Positions 1-5,762 are shown, counted from the first letter of the stretch. The stretch: 6,400 nucleotides of DNA from Candidatus Saccharimonadota bacterium (GCA_004554425.1 SFMI01000102.1:1-6400); one strand, 5' to 3'. The notes: a model not told the origin generated them from the letters alone. Made by a program: numbers and translations.

Positions 1-41
1 AAAATGCGCAGACCATAGCGTCCTCTGGTAGAAATTTTCAT
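1..41 (-). CDS. Rrf2-family transcriptional regulator, N-terminus only
   Basis: This is a partial gene running off the left edge on the minus strand. It starts at ATG 41-39 and reads MKISTRGRYGLRI before the window ends. That string matches the very conserved start of Rrf2-family winged-helix regulators (CymR, IscR and relatives begin MKISTKGRY or similar), which forms the first part of the DNA-binding domain. A possible Shine-Dalgarno, AGAGG on the minus strand, lies at 54-58, 12 nt from the ATG, a little far. It is divergent from cysK, with a 212-nt shared intergenic region. In Bacillus and Staphylococcus, CymR represses cysteine-metabolism genes and binds CysK as a co-regulator, so a CymR-like role is a reasonable inference. 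IscR-like iron-sulfur sensing cannot be excluded, because the region that would hold its cysteines is outside the window. Only 13 full codons are visible, but the motif is distinctive. Confidence 0.82.
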   Translation of the reverse strand, partial: MKISTRGRYGLRI

Positions 42-66
42 AAATAGTTAAAGCCTCTGAACTAAG

Positions 67-117
67 TTTACTACTGAGTAAATATACTACTTTTTTAGTC
101 GTATTTTGAGTAGTAAA
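67..117. promoter_or_regulatory. Nested inverted repeats, candidate Rrf2-type operator
   Basis: An exact 9-bp inverted repeat, TTTACTACT (67-75) and AGTAGTAAA (109-117), encloses a second imperfect one, TACTACT (85-91) and AGTCGTA (97-103), spaced by five T. The two dyads are almost concentric (centres near 92 and 94). Half-site TACTACT also occurs as a direct repeat at 69-75 and 85-91, and a related AGTAG lies at 196-200 inside the cysK promoter spacer. The block overlaps a TATATT hexamer on the minus strand (81-86), a possible -10 for the regulator gene with no convincing -35. Autoregulation by the divergent Rrf2 protein is the simplest inference. An mRNA hairpin is less likely given the AT-rich arms and long loop. 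Confidence 0.45.
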
Positions 118-184
118 AATATTTTTTATTTGTTTTTTTTCGGTAATTTTAGGTATTTTGCTATTATTTTTAATAAAAATTAAG

Positions 185-213
185 TTGACTAAAATAGTAG
201 CTTTTATTACACT
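185..213 (+). promoter_or_regulatory. Sigma-70 promoter of cysK
   Basis: A -35 hexamer TTGACT (185-190) and a -10 hexamer TACACT (208-213) are separated by exactly 17 bp. Each differs from consensus at one or two positions. The sequence upstream (about 118-184) is very AT-rich with A and T tracts, which could act as an UP element. Transcription would start near 220, giving a leader of about 33 nt before the cysK ATG, too short for a riboswitch or T-box. Control is therefore more likely at initiation. Confidence 0.7.
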
Positions 214-253
214 AACTCCCGATAGAGAGTAAGACATTAGGAGTGTTTTAGCC

Positions 254-1177
254 ATGGGCGAAAAAATTTATAATAGCATTTTGGAAAAAATCGGTTCCAC
301 CCCTTTGGTGCGTATCAATAAGCTCAATGAAGGCGGTGCTGAAGTTTTAGTTAAGGTGGAATATTTTAATCCTGGTGGCAGCGTCAAAGATCGCGTTGGC
401 TTAGCCATGATTGAAAAGGCTGAAGAAGAGGGTAAGCTTAAAGCTGGATCTTTAATTATCGAGCCTACTAGTGGTAATACTGGTATCGGTTTAGCTTTGG
501 CAGCAGCTGTTAAGGGTTATCGCTTAATTTTGACTATGCCTGATACTATGAGCATAGAGCGCAGAAAGCTTTTGGCCGCTTATGGTGCTGAGTTGGTTCT
601 GACTGAAGGTGCCAAGGGTATGAAGGGAGCCATCGAAAAAGCTGAAGAGCTGGTGCGTGAGAATCCTGGCTCTTTTATGCCTCAACAATTTAACAATTTT
701 GCCAATCCCGAAATTCATAAACACTCTACCGCTTTGGAAATTTTGCGTGATACTAATGGCCATGTAGATGCTTTTGTTGCTGGAGTAGGCACCGGTGGAA
801 CGCTTACTGGTGTAGGTGAGGTTCTTAAAGGTTACAATCCTGAAGCTAAGCTCTTTGCCGTAGAGCCTTCCGATTCTCCTGTGCTTTCCGGTGGCAAGCC
901 TGGTCCGCATAAAATTCAGGGTATTGGCGCTGGTTTCGTACCGGCTGTTTTAAATACTAAAATTATTGATGAAATTATTAAAGTAACTTCTGAAGATGCT
1001 GGCCGAGTGGCTCGTTTGGCCGCTTCCAAAGAAGGTTTGCTTATAGGCATTAGCTCTGGAGCTGCACTCTATGCTGCTTCGATGCTCAGTAAACGTCCGG
1101 AGTTTAAAGGCAAGAGAATTGTGGCCTTATTGCCCGATTGCGGTGAGCGTTATTTAAGCAGTTGGCTCTTTAACTAA
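254..1177 (+). CDS. cysK: Cysteine synthase (O-acetylserine sulfhydrylase), PLP-dependent
   Basis: The 307-aa protein makes L-cysteine from O-acetylserine and sulfide in the cytoplasm, the last step of sulfate or sulfide assimilation. Its length is normal for CysK. Visible landmarks are NPGGSVKDR (39-47), with K45 as the Schiff-base lysine for pyridoxal phosphate; PTSGNTG (71-77), the substrate loop; GVGTGGT (177-183), the phosphate-binding loop; SSG (267-269), near the pyridine nitrogen; and PDCGERYLS near the C-terminus. The usual QFxNPANPxxHxxTTxPEI stretch is altered to QFNNFANPEIHKHSTALEI (145-163), with Pro-to-Phe and TTGP-to-STAL changes, which might affect substrate or partner binding. 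The start is well supported by AGGAG at 239-243, 10 nt from the ATG. The adjacent divergent Rrf2 regulator supports a cysteine role. The CysM-type or cystathionine beta-synthase-like alternatives fit less well, because this is a single-domain CysK-length protein. Confidence 0.95.
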   Translation: MGEKIYNSILEKIGSTPLVRINKLNEGGAEVLVKVEYFNPGGSVKDRVGLAMIEKAEEEGKLKAGSLIIEPTSGNTGIGLALAAAVKGYRLILTMPDTMSIERRKLLAAYGAELVLTEGAKGMKGAIEKAEELVRENPGSFMPQQFNNFANPEIHKHSTALEILRDTNGHVDAFVAGVGTGGTLTGVGEVLKGYNPEAKLFAVEPSDSPVLSGGKPGPHKIQGIGAGFVPAVLNTKIIDEIIKVTSEDAGRVARLAASKEGLLIGISSGAALYAASMLSKRPEFKGKRIVALLPDCGERYLSSWLFN

Positions 1178-1193
1178 AGATGTCGACATCTTT
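1176..1193. repeat. 18-bp perfect palindrome overlapping the cysK stop codon
   Basis: AAAGATGTCGACATCTTT is fully self-complementary and includes the last two bases of the cysK TAA. As RNA it would fold into a 7-bp stem with a TCGA loop, followed by TTTGTTT, so it could be a weak first terminator or a 3' stability hairpin. As DNA it could be a dimeric protein site. The sequence does not decide between these. Confidence 0.5.
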
Positions 1194-1235
1194 GTTTAGG
1201 CGAGAGTATTGCTAGTTATATAATCTAAAAGAGCA

Positions 1236-1283
1236 AAAAAGAGCGCTACTTGATAAAAATTTTTACCAAGTAGCGCTCTTTTT
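1236..1283. terminator. Bidirectional intrinsic terminator between converging genes
   Basis: The arms GAGCGCTACTTG (1241-1252) and CAAGTAGCGCTC (1267-1278) pair perfectly and are extended by AAAAA (1236-1240) and TTTTT (1279-1283), giving a 17-bp stem with U-tracts in both directions. The loop contains TAAAAATTTTTA, itself palindromic, so the helix can continue past one mismatch. It lies about 60 nt after the cysK stop and about 30 nt after the stop of the converging minus-strand gene, and probably serves both. Confidence 0.92.
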
Positions 1284-1310
1284 ATAGGCGCATTATTTGG
1301 AGCAATTTAT

Positions 1311-3860
1311 TTAGAAAGCAAATTCATCTCCATTTATATAGTAACTGAGCCATAAGTTACTTAAACGCTGCTGTAAATAAGTTTGGGGCAAGCTACGATC
1401 AGAGAAGAGCTCATTGAAGCCTTCTTGAGCATATTGCTGGGCTACTTCGCTACCGCTCAAAAGCGTTACGATAGCTAAAGAAGCATCATAGATATTGCAG
1501 AACTTCAGAGTAAAAGCGTCGCCCTCAATATTCATGCTTTGCTGGAAAGGAGTAGAAGTGGAGAGCAACTCTTTAATATAGCTGAATTGAGCAAACTTAG
1601 TAGACTTGTAGCAACGATCTACCAGGTTAAGCAATTCTTGATTCGATTCTATATTCCAAGCATTTTGAATCTCATTTGCCAGATTAGCCGGAATGGCGAT
1701 AGATTTTTCTGAAGCTAAGGCTAAAGAGCGTTTCAACAAAGTAGAACCGAAGACTAGAGGATCGTAATCAGGCTGGTTAGTAACCGCTTGCCAAGCTGCT
1801 TCCAATTCGAAATAGCCGCGTTGCAAACTAAATAAAGCTCTGGCAGCGAAGAAAGTTTGTTGAGCTTGATTGAATTTGCTAACAATCTCGTTATTAAAGT
1901 AAAGATGCGGTTCTTTAGACTTTGTATAACTTAAATACATATAAGGCCCGTCAAAGAAGTAAATTTTCAAGCGATCTTTGCGGAAAATACGCTTATTTAA
2001 AGCCTCAATAATATTAAGCAAATCTTGAACTTCGCTATCTTGGCGAGTGCGAATATTGCTCAGTTGGGCCAAGCGTTCTTCGGGTACATAAGTATTGATT
2101 CGTTTAGGCATAACCAAATAATTGAGCCATTCAATTATTTGATCGAGATCAAAGTCTACTGAAGAACGTATGATCGATTGGGATAATTTATTGATTTGCT
2201 TGGGACGTGTACAAGCGCGATCTCTCTCAGAAATCTGGCTGGGAGTCCAAGTCATCTTGTAAATAAGATCTACTACGTGGTCTTGGAACTTGGTTTGGGT
2301 ACCGTCCAGAATGGTTTTGAAAGTAGTATTGAACTCTTGAGCTCGCTTATCTGACAGCGTGCGATTAGGCACTTCCGTATTTCTTACCAACTGGTCTCCG
2401 ACAGATTTGCTGCTCTTGGAGCTTCCTTTGTCTAGATTTTCGTGAGTGTCGCTATTGTCTTCAGCTTTTTCGACTATTTCGCCAACTTCGCTCTGTTGAA
2501 CAGCTTCAGATTTAGCCTCTTCGGCACTCTCTGTGTCCTGTTCGGTGGCAACTTCTTGCGTTTGCTCTTTATTAGCCTCTGTTTGTTCGTCAGAGGAAGA
2601 AACTGCGGAATTTTGATCGGCCGCTTCTTCTTCAGTATCTGAATATTCATAGTCGTAATGGGCAAAAATGCTCAGTTCCGGCTCTTCTTCAGGCTCTTCT
2701 TCAGAAGTTGCCTCTTCTTTTGTTTCTTCAGCAGCGGAAGCGTCGGCTGAATCATCGTCTTTGGGGGCGGTTTGTTTGTCATCTTGAGCAGAAGAAGGTT
2801 GCTCAGTAGAAGTTTCTTCTTTTTCTTCTTCCTCTTTTGCTTCTTCGTCTTCTTCTGTATCGATGTCTGAAGTGTCCGCTTTAGCAATTTCCTCTTCGGG
2901 AACAGTAGGGACAGGAGTAGTGTTTTCTTCTTTCTTTTCTTCTTCGCTTATATTTTGGACTGTTTGTTCAGTTGGAACTGTCGCAACAGGCTCGTTATTT
3001 TTGGAAGTGGCACTTGTTGAAGAAACTACTGCAATTGTTTTACTAGAACCGTTTAAGGCATCTTCCAGCTCGGGGCTAATTTCGCCTACAGAAGCGCAAA
3101 TAGAACGAATGCGCTCTTGCAAGTTTTTGATCATTTGCTCACCACGGCACAAGCGCAGAGCGGGAGAAATAATTGAAATGGCCGCTTTTTGCAATTGTTC
3201 AGGTGTAGTATTGGCTAAATTTTTAGCGTCAGCACCAACTAAGCGACAGGCACGACTGAATATAACCTGACCGGCGGTACCCAAAATCTCATGTAAAGCA
3301 TTTTTCAAATGGAGTAGAGGAGGAGTATCTTCTTTGTCTTCTTGCTCTTCAGGCTTGCTAATATAAGCTTCCAAAGATTCGAGAGCTGCCACGTGACGGG
3401 CGTTGGAAGCTTGGGCTTGAGCGAGCGCTTCTTGCAAGCTGGCGATAGAAGCCAAGTGACGCTCAATTTGGGCCTTAAGATCGAGACATTCTTCCTGAGA
3501 TTGTTTGAGATCGGCTCTTAATTCTGCTTCCAGAGCGAGCAACTCTTCAATGCGCATATCTGACTTTTGAGCATGCTCAGTTTCGTGGCTGAGTTGTTGC
3601 GTCAGATCTGTAATGGTTTTGTTGAGGGCGACGGCCTCTTGATTGAGTCGCTCTATCTGGCTGTTGCGCTCGGCTACGACGCCATTTAATTCGTCAATTT
3701 GTCCTAGTTGAATGGCTAAGTCAACATTTTGCTCAGAAACAGAAACGAGTTCTTGCTTGAGATGTTGAATCTCGGCACGAAGCTGCTCGTATATTTTAAA
3801 ACTTACGGCTCCGGATTCAGTAATGTTGCTTTTTTCTTGTGCAGAGGGAAGAGAGTCCAT
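1311..3860 (-). CDS. Large cytoplasmic protein: coiled coil, acidic linker, globular C-terminal domain; function unknown
   Basis: I do not recognise a named family. The preferred start is ATG at 3860-3858 (MDSLPSAQEKS, 849 aa), because AAAGG on the minus strand (3868-3872) lies 7 nt upstream. The in-frame ATG five codons earlier (3875) has no Shine-Dalgarno. There is no signal peptide or membrane segment. Residues about 20-165 form a continuous coiled coil rich in Leu, Glu and Gln. Residues about 180-260 look like a helical domain. Residues about 303-480 are low-complexity, dominated by Glu, Asp, Ser, Thr and Ala, probably disordered and strongly negative. Residues about 495-849 look folded and mostly helical. 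In that part, HLYFNNEIVSKF, FFAARALFSLQRGYFEL and MNIEGDAFTLKFC recall the pattern of degenerate peptidase-like C-terminal domains I associate with large deltaproteobacterial TPR proteins. No HExxH motif is visible, so this is weak. A scaffold or organiser role is a guess from architecture. The gene has terminators on both sides and appears to be its own transcription unit. Confidence 0.85.
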   Translation of the reverse strand: MDSLPSAQEKSNITESGAVSFKIYEQLRAEIQHLKQELVSVSEQNVDLAIQLGQIDELNGVVAERNSQIERLNQEAVALNKTITDLTQQLSHETEHAQKSDMRIEELLALEAELRADLKQSQEECLDLKAQIERHLASIASLQEALAQAQASNARHVAALESLEAYISKPEEQEDKEDTPPLLHLKNALHEILGTAGQVIFSRACRLVGADAKNLANTTPEQLQKAAISIISPALRLCRGEQMIKNLQERIRSICASVGEISPELEDALNGSSKTIAVVSSTSATSKNNEPVATVPTEQTVQNISEEEKKEENTTPVPTVPEEEIAKADTSDIDTEEDEEAKEEEEKEETSTEQPSSAQDDKQTAPKDDDSADASAAEETKEEATSEEEPEEEPELSIFAHYDYEYSDTEEEAADQNSAVSSSDEQTEANKEQTQEVATEQDTESAEEAKSEAVQQSEVGEIVEKAEDNSDTHENLDKGSSKSSKSVGDQLVRNTEVPNRTLSDKRAQEFNTTFKTILDGTQTKFQDHVVDLIYKMTWTPSQISERDRACTRPKQINKLSQSIIRSSVDFDLDQIIEWLNYLVMPKRINTYVPEERLAQLSNIRTRQDSEVQDLLNIIEALNKRIFRKDRLKIYFFDGPYMYLSYTKSKEPHLYFNNEIVSKFNQAQQTFFAARALFSLQRGYFELEAAWQAVTNQPDYDPLVFGSTLLKRSLALASEKSIAIPANLANEIQNAWNIESNQELLNLVDRCYKSTKFAQFSYIKELLSTSTPFQQSMNIEGDAFTLKFCNIYDASLAIVTLLSGSEVAQQYAQEGFNELFSDRSLPQTYLQQRLSNLWLSYYINGDEFAF

Positions 3861-3867
3861 AAACACG

Positions 3868-3872
3868 CCTTT
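3868..3872 (-). promoter_or_regulatory. Ribosome binding site deciding the start of the 849-aa protein
   Basis: The minus strand reads AAAGG here, 7 nt before ATG 3860-3858. The earlier in-frame ATG at 3875 would place this site inside its own coding region and has no purine-rich site upstream. A small hairpin, CTGCT/AGCAG (3883-3897), sits just upstream in the leader. Confidence 0.55.
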
Positions 3873-4004
3873 CATAAATAAGCTGCTGGAAGAGCAGACT
3901 TCTATGCTTAATGGAAGCGATCCCGTTTTCTTTTAAGATTTTTTGAATGTGAAAATATGGAGCAAAATTTTCAAAAAATATCTTATGAAAAGTATTGATT
4001 GGAT

Positions 4005-4044
4005 AAAAAAAGGCACTTTCTTCTTTAAATGAAGTAAGGGCCTT
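4005..4044 (-). terminator. Intrinsic terminator after the 147-aa gene
   Basis: Read on the minus strand, AAGGCCCTTACTTC (4044-4031) pairs with GAAGAAAGTGCCTT (4023-4010) across the 7-nt loop ATTTAAA, with two internal mismatches, and is followed by a run of T (4010-4005). It starts 28 nt past the stop of the 147-aa gene. It therefore separates that gene, and the riboswitch in front of it, from the large downstream gene. The plus-strand side lacks a T-run, so it acts on the minus strand only. Confidence 0.82.
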
Positions 4045-4072
4045 AATTATAGAAAAAAAAGTATAACTATTT

Positions 4073-4516
4073 TTAGAAGGGACTCTCTCCTTGAATAGGT
4101 GAATCCGGAGGCTTAACGCCCACAATTTCGGAAACGATTACCTGAAATTGGTAAACCCACTCTTCAACAGCTTCATCAATCTCTTTTTGCAATTTCTTAA
4201 GCTCTTGCGGATCTTCACAAGATTTTATTTGAGGGCGGTAATCATCTATTTTGTGAGCCAATTTTACAAATCGATCACGAACTTCTACGTCAGGATGGCG
4301 GCCGACAATATCCATGACTAATCTGTTCTGATTCTCTGTCAGTTCTTCGATACGACGCTTTATTTCGCCGGCTTGAACGAAATTGTAAGCCGAAGCTTGC
4401 ATACGTGCGTGCTGCTCGATTTGATGGCTTATTTCAGCAAGTTTGCGCAACTGAGCGAATACGTCTTCGTTGCCATTGGCTGGATTGGTCTGACCGGTAA
4501 CAGGACTGTCTGCCAT
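4073..4516 (-). CDS. Small all-helical protein of unknown function behind a TPP riboswitch
   Basis: I do not recognise this 147-aa protein. It has a disordered, Asn/Gly/Pro-containing N-terminus (about 1-17). Long charged helices follow at about 18-70 and 98-132, joined by a short helical stretch after GRHPDVEVRD. The tail is Pro-rich and ends at GESPF. The helices have heptad-like spacing, so a helical hairpin or oligomer is likely. There is one cysteine, no signal peptide and no membrane segment. It loosely resembles YlbF/YmcA-type small helical proteins, but I see no diagnostic motif. The start ATG (4516-4514) follows GGGAGAG on the minus strand, with GGAG 4-5 nt upstream. It is the first gene after the TPP riboswitch, so its expression may depend on thiamine pyrophosphate. 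Nothing in the protein resembles a thiamine enzyme or transporter. Confidence 0.83.
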   Translation of the reverse strand: MADSPVTGQTNPANGNEDVFAQLRKLAEISHQIEQHARMQASAYNFVQAGEIKRRIEELTENQNRLVMDIVGRHPDVEVRDRFVKLAHKIDDYRPQIKSCEDPQELKKLQKEIDEAVEEWVYQFQVIVSEIVGVKPPDSPIQGESPF

Positions 4517-4527
4517 AACTCTCCCAC

Positions 4528-4550
4528 ACAGAAATAATCTTACTTTCTGT
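4528..4550 (-). promoter_or_regulatory. Hairpin just before the ribosome binding site of the 147-aa gene
   Basis: On the minus strand ACAGAAA (4550-4544) pairs with TTTCTGT (4534-4528) across a 9-nt loop, 7 bp in all. It ends two bases before the GGGAGAG ribosome binding site. It could be part of the expression platform of the upstream TPP aptamer, affecting translation initiation. There is no U-tract, so it is not a terminator. Confidence 0.4.
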
Positions 4551-4593
4551 TTGCTTTAGCTCGGTAATCGAACAAAGTGCCAGAAAAGAAAAA

Positions 4594-4690
4594 ACCAAGC
4601 TCCCTTCGCCAGCATTACCCGGATCAGGTTCTAAGGGTAGACAGCTTACACCGCCATCTCAGCCGGAGAACACCGACTCCCCTGCCTGGT
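4594..4690 (-). ncRNA. TPP (thiamine pyrophosphate) riboswitch aptamer, THI element
   Basis: Read on the minus strand, the hallmark elements occur in order: GGCTGAGATGG (CTGAGAT at 4662-4656), AACCTGATC (4630-4622) and GGGTAATGCTGGCGAAGGGA (4620-4601). These are the conserved bases that bind the pyrimidine and pyrophosphate ends of the ligand. The closing stem P1 can be drawn as ACCAGGC (4690-4684) with GCTTGGT (4600-4594), including one G-U pair. Immediately after P1 comes TTTTTTCTTTTCT, so P1 plus this U-rich run may behave like a terminator. Such elements normally switch off thiamine synthesis or uptake genes when TPP is plentiful. Here the next minus-strand gene, 77 nt on, is an unrecognised 147-aa protein. 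Confidence 0.93.
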
Positions 4691-4767
4691 GTACGTTCTG
4701 TTCTAGTGTTACTGACAAAATCCTTTTTTAAGGCTCATAAAAATCTCGCCATTTTTATAGACATTGC

Positions 4768-4776
4768 ACTATACCA
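4768..4776 (-). promoter_or_regulatory. Possible extended -10 promoter for the riboswitch transcript
   Basis: The minus strand reads TGGTATAGT, an extended -10 (TGn plus TATAGT). It has no good -35 at 16-18 bp. It would start transcription near 4761, about 70 nt before the aptamer. It is the best candidate I see in this stretch, but it is weak. Confidence 0.3.
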
Positions 4777-4893
4777 GGTAGCTTAATGCTAGCCCCTATT
4801 TTTTTGCAGGAGCCTTTTTTTATGGCGGTGAACCTATGCACATTCGCGCGGGTGGAATTTCACAAGGAAAATCCGTTGCGTCAGTCTTTTGTC

Positions 4894-4899
4894 TATACT
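4894..4899 (+). promoter_or_regulatory. Possible -10 element for the leader of the 186-aa gene
   Basis: TATACT is followed 6 nt later by a G-run (4906-4911), where transcription could begin. No convincing -35 lies 16-18 bp upstream. If real, the transcript would start immediately before the inverted-repeat block at 4914-5018. A second -10-like sequence, TACAAT (5067-5072), lies closer to the gene inside a small palindrome, ACAATTATATTGT (5068-5080). Confidence 0.28.
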
Positions 4900-4913
4900 T
4901 CAAAAGGGGGGAG

Positions 4914-5018
4914 GACTTCCAGCGAAATTAGGTTAAAAGCATTCCGGGGGATCGACTGTTGTCGGCGTAAATAGGGGGGCAAAATAAAAAATGAATGCTT
5001 CCTGTAAGTATGGAAGTC
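4914..5018 (+). ncRNA. Candidate structured leader RNA with nested stems
   Basis: Two nested perfect inverted repeats frame this stretch: GACTTCC (4914-4920) with GGAAGTC (5012-5018), and inside it AAGCATTC (4937-4944) with GAATGCTT (4993-5000). A small hairpin, CGAC-TGTT-GTCG (4953-4964), sits in the apical part. A competing hairpin, GCTTCC (4998-5002 region) with GGAAG (5012-5016), would exclude both long stems, as in a switch. I do not recognise any known riboswitch or RNA family. The direction is assumed from the downstream gene, and the pairing could also form on the other strand. This is an inference from complementarity alone. Confidence 0.35.
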
Positions 5019-5133
5019 AATGTCGGCGACCAGGCGAGGTTCTAATCGGATATTTTTGCGTAGGGGTACAATTATATTGTCAGCCAACTGGCCCAATAAT
5101 TTAAATAGTCAGAAACAGCAGGAAAGAGGCTTT

Positions 5134-5694
5134 GTGTCTCAGGACCAAGGCGAAGCTGAACATACCGATGAGCGCCATCCGGAGCATTTTTTGCCTTTGG
5201 AGGTGGCGCCGGACAAAATTCACCGCTTAATCCATCCCAATGGGGCCAGTTGTGAAGCTGACAGCCTTTGCTGGGAATGTTTTCAAGATGCTCTAGCGTA
5301 TGCCGAAGCAGCTCAGAGCGAGCCCACATATATTGAAGCTGCTACTAAATTGGGAATGAGCCCTCTGGAATTGGCTGCGCGTGATTTCTTTACGCCTCCA
5401 GAGATTACTCACATAGATTTATCTGGGTATAATGGCCGTAAGGGAGATTTAATTGAAATAACCGCTTTTGATACGGTTAAGGTTTGCGGAGTGGGCGTAC
5501 TCATTATAGACGAACAATGTAAGCTCATAGAGTTGGGCCAAGCTGTTCATATTCAAGGAAATACTTGGGCTTATAAAGCTGTAAAATATTCTCAATCCCC
5601 TTCAGTAGTAGTTATTGCCGATGCTCAAGACTTGCCCGGCCACTTATCAGAGAAACGCAGTCGCAAAAAATTAAAAAGGGGTCGCTACCGTTAA
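5134..5694 (+). CDS. Uncharacterised 186-aa protein with Cys cluster and Ig-like C-terminal half
   Basis: The start chosen is GTG 5134, preceded by AGGAAAGAGG (5120-5129). An in-frame ATG at 5020 would add 38 Arg/Asn-rich residues encoded by the leader and has no ribosome binding site. Residues about 28-50 contain HPNG (34-37) and a C-x5-C-x2-C cluster (C40, C46, C49), possibly metal binding. Residues about 51-86 are helical, ending in the LGMSPLELAARDFF stretch (73-86). Residues 88-170 look like a beta-sandwich: PPEITHIDLSGYNGRKGD leads into strands through GVGVLIIDE and VVVIADAQDLPG. I recall this IDLSxYxGxxGD plus DxPG layout from widespread uncharacterised bacterial proteins, with no known function. 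The tail (174-186) is strongly basic, KRSRKKLKRGRYR, as if to bind nucleic acid. There is no signal peptide. It lies 68 nt upstream of cutA on the same strand with no strong terminator between, so co-transcription is possible. Confidence 0.8.
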   Translation: MSQDQGEAEHTDERHPEHFLPLEVAPDKIHRLIHPNGASCEADSLCWECFQDALAYAEAAQSEPTYIEAATKLGMSPLELAARDFFTPPEITHIDLSGYNGRKGDLIEITAFDTVKVCGVGVLIIDEQCKLIELGQAVHIQGNTWAYKAVKYSQSPSVVVIADAQDLPGHLSEKRSRKKLKRGRYR

Positions 5695-5762
5695 GAAGTA
5701 AAAATGGCTCCGCATTCAAATATTTTTTTGTTAAGAAAACAGAGGAGAGGTAAGATACTTTT

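Noticed and set aside
3..47. A plus-strand open frame ending at TAG 45-47 that could be the tail of an upstream gene.
   Set aside because: The opposite strand reads the highly conserved Rrf2 N-terminus over the same bases, which explains the stretch better.
2863..3270. A 135-codon plus-strand ORF opposite the acidic region.
   Set aside because: It is the mirror of GAA/GCA-rich codons of the minus-strand gene. The Ser/Val/Leu-rich product is what antisense translation of an acidic stretch gives.
3817..4125. A 102-codon minus-strand ORF bridging the 147-aa and 849-aa genes.
   Set aside because: It overlaps both better-supported genes in another frame and runs through the terminator at 4005-4044.
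4737..4758. AT-only hairpin ATAAAAAT/ATTTTTAT.
   Set aside because: It has eight A-T pairs only and no U-tract in a sensible position. It is probably ordinary AT-rich promoter-region sequence.
4822..4974. A 50-codon plus-strand ORF with AGGAG (4808-4812) 9 nt before its ATG.
   Set aside because: The Shine-Dalgarno is acceptable, but the peptide has no recognisable features, overlaps the candidate -10 and the inverted repeats at 4914-4944, and its composition does not look coding. A leader peptide cannot be excluded.
4906..5066. A G-quadruplex formed by the G-runs.
   Set aside because: The gaps between runs are about 23 to 84 nt, far beyond usual loop lengths.
5020..5133. The upstream ATG extension of the 186-aa protein.
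   Set aside because: No ribosome binding site precedes it, the added residues look like translated leader RNA, and GTG 5134 has a strong site.
5705..5729. A possible terminator between the 186-aa gene and cutA (AATG/CATT followed by T-run).
   Set aside because: The stem is only about 4 bp with no GC-rich core, too weak to call.
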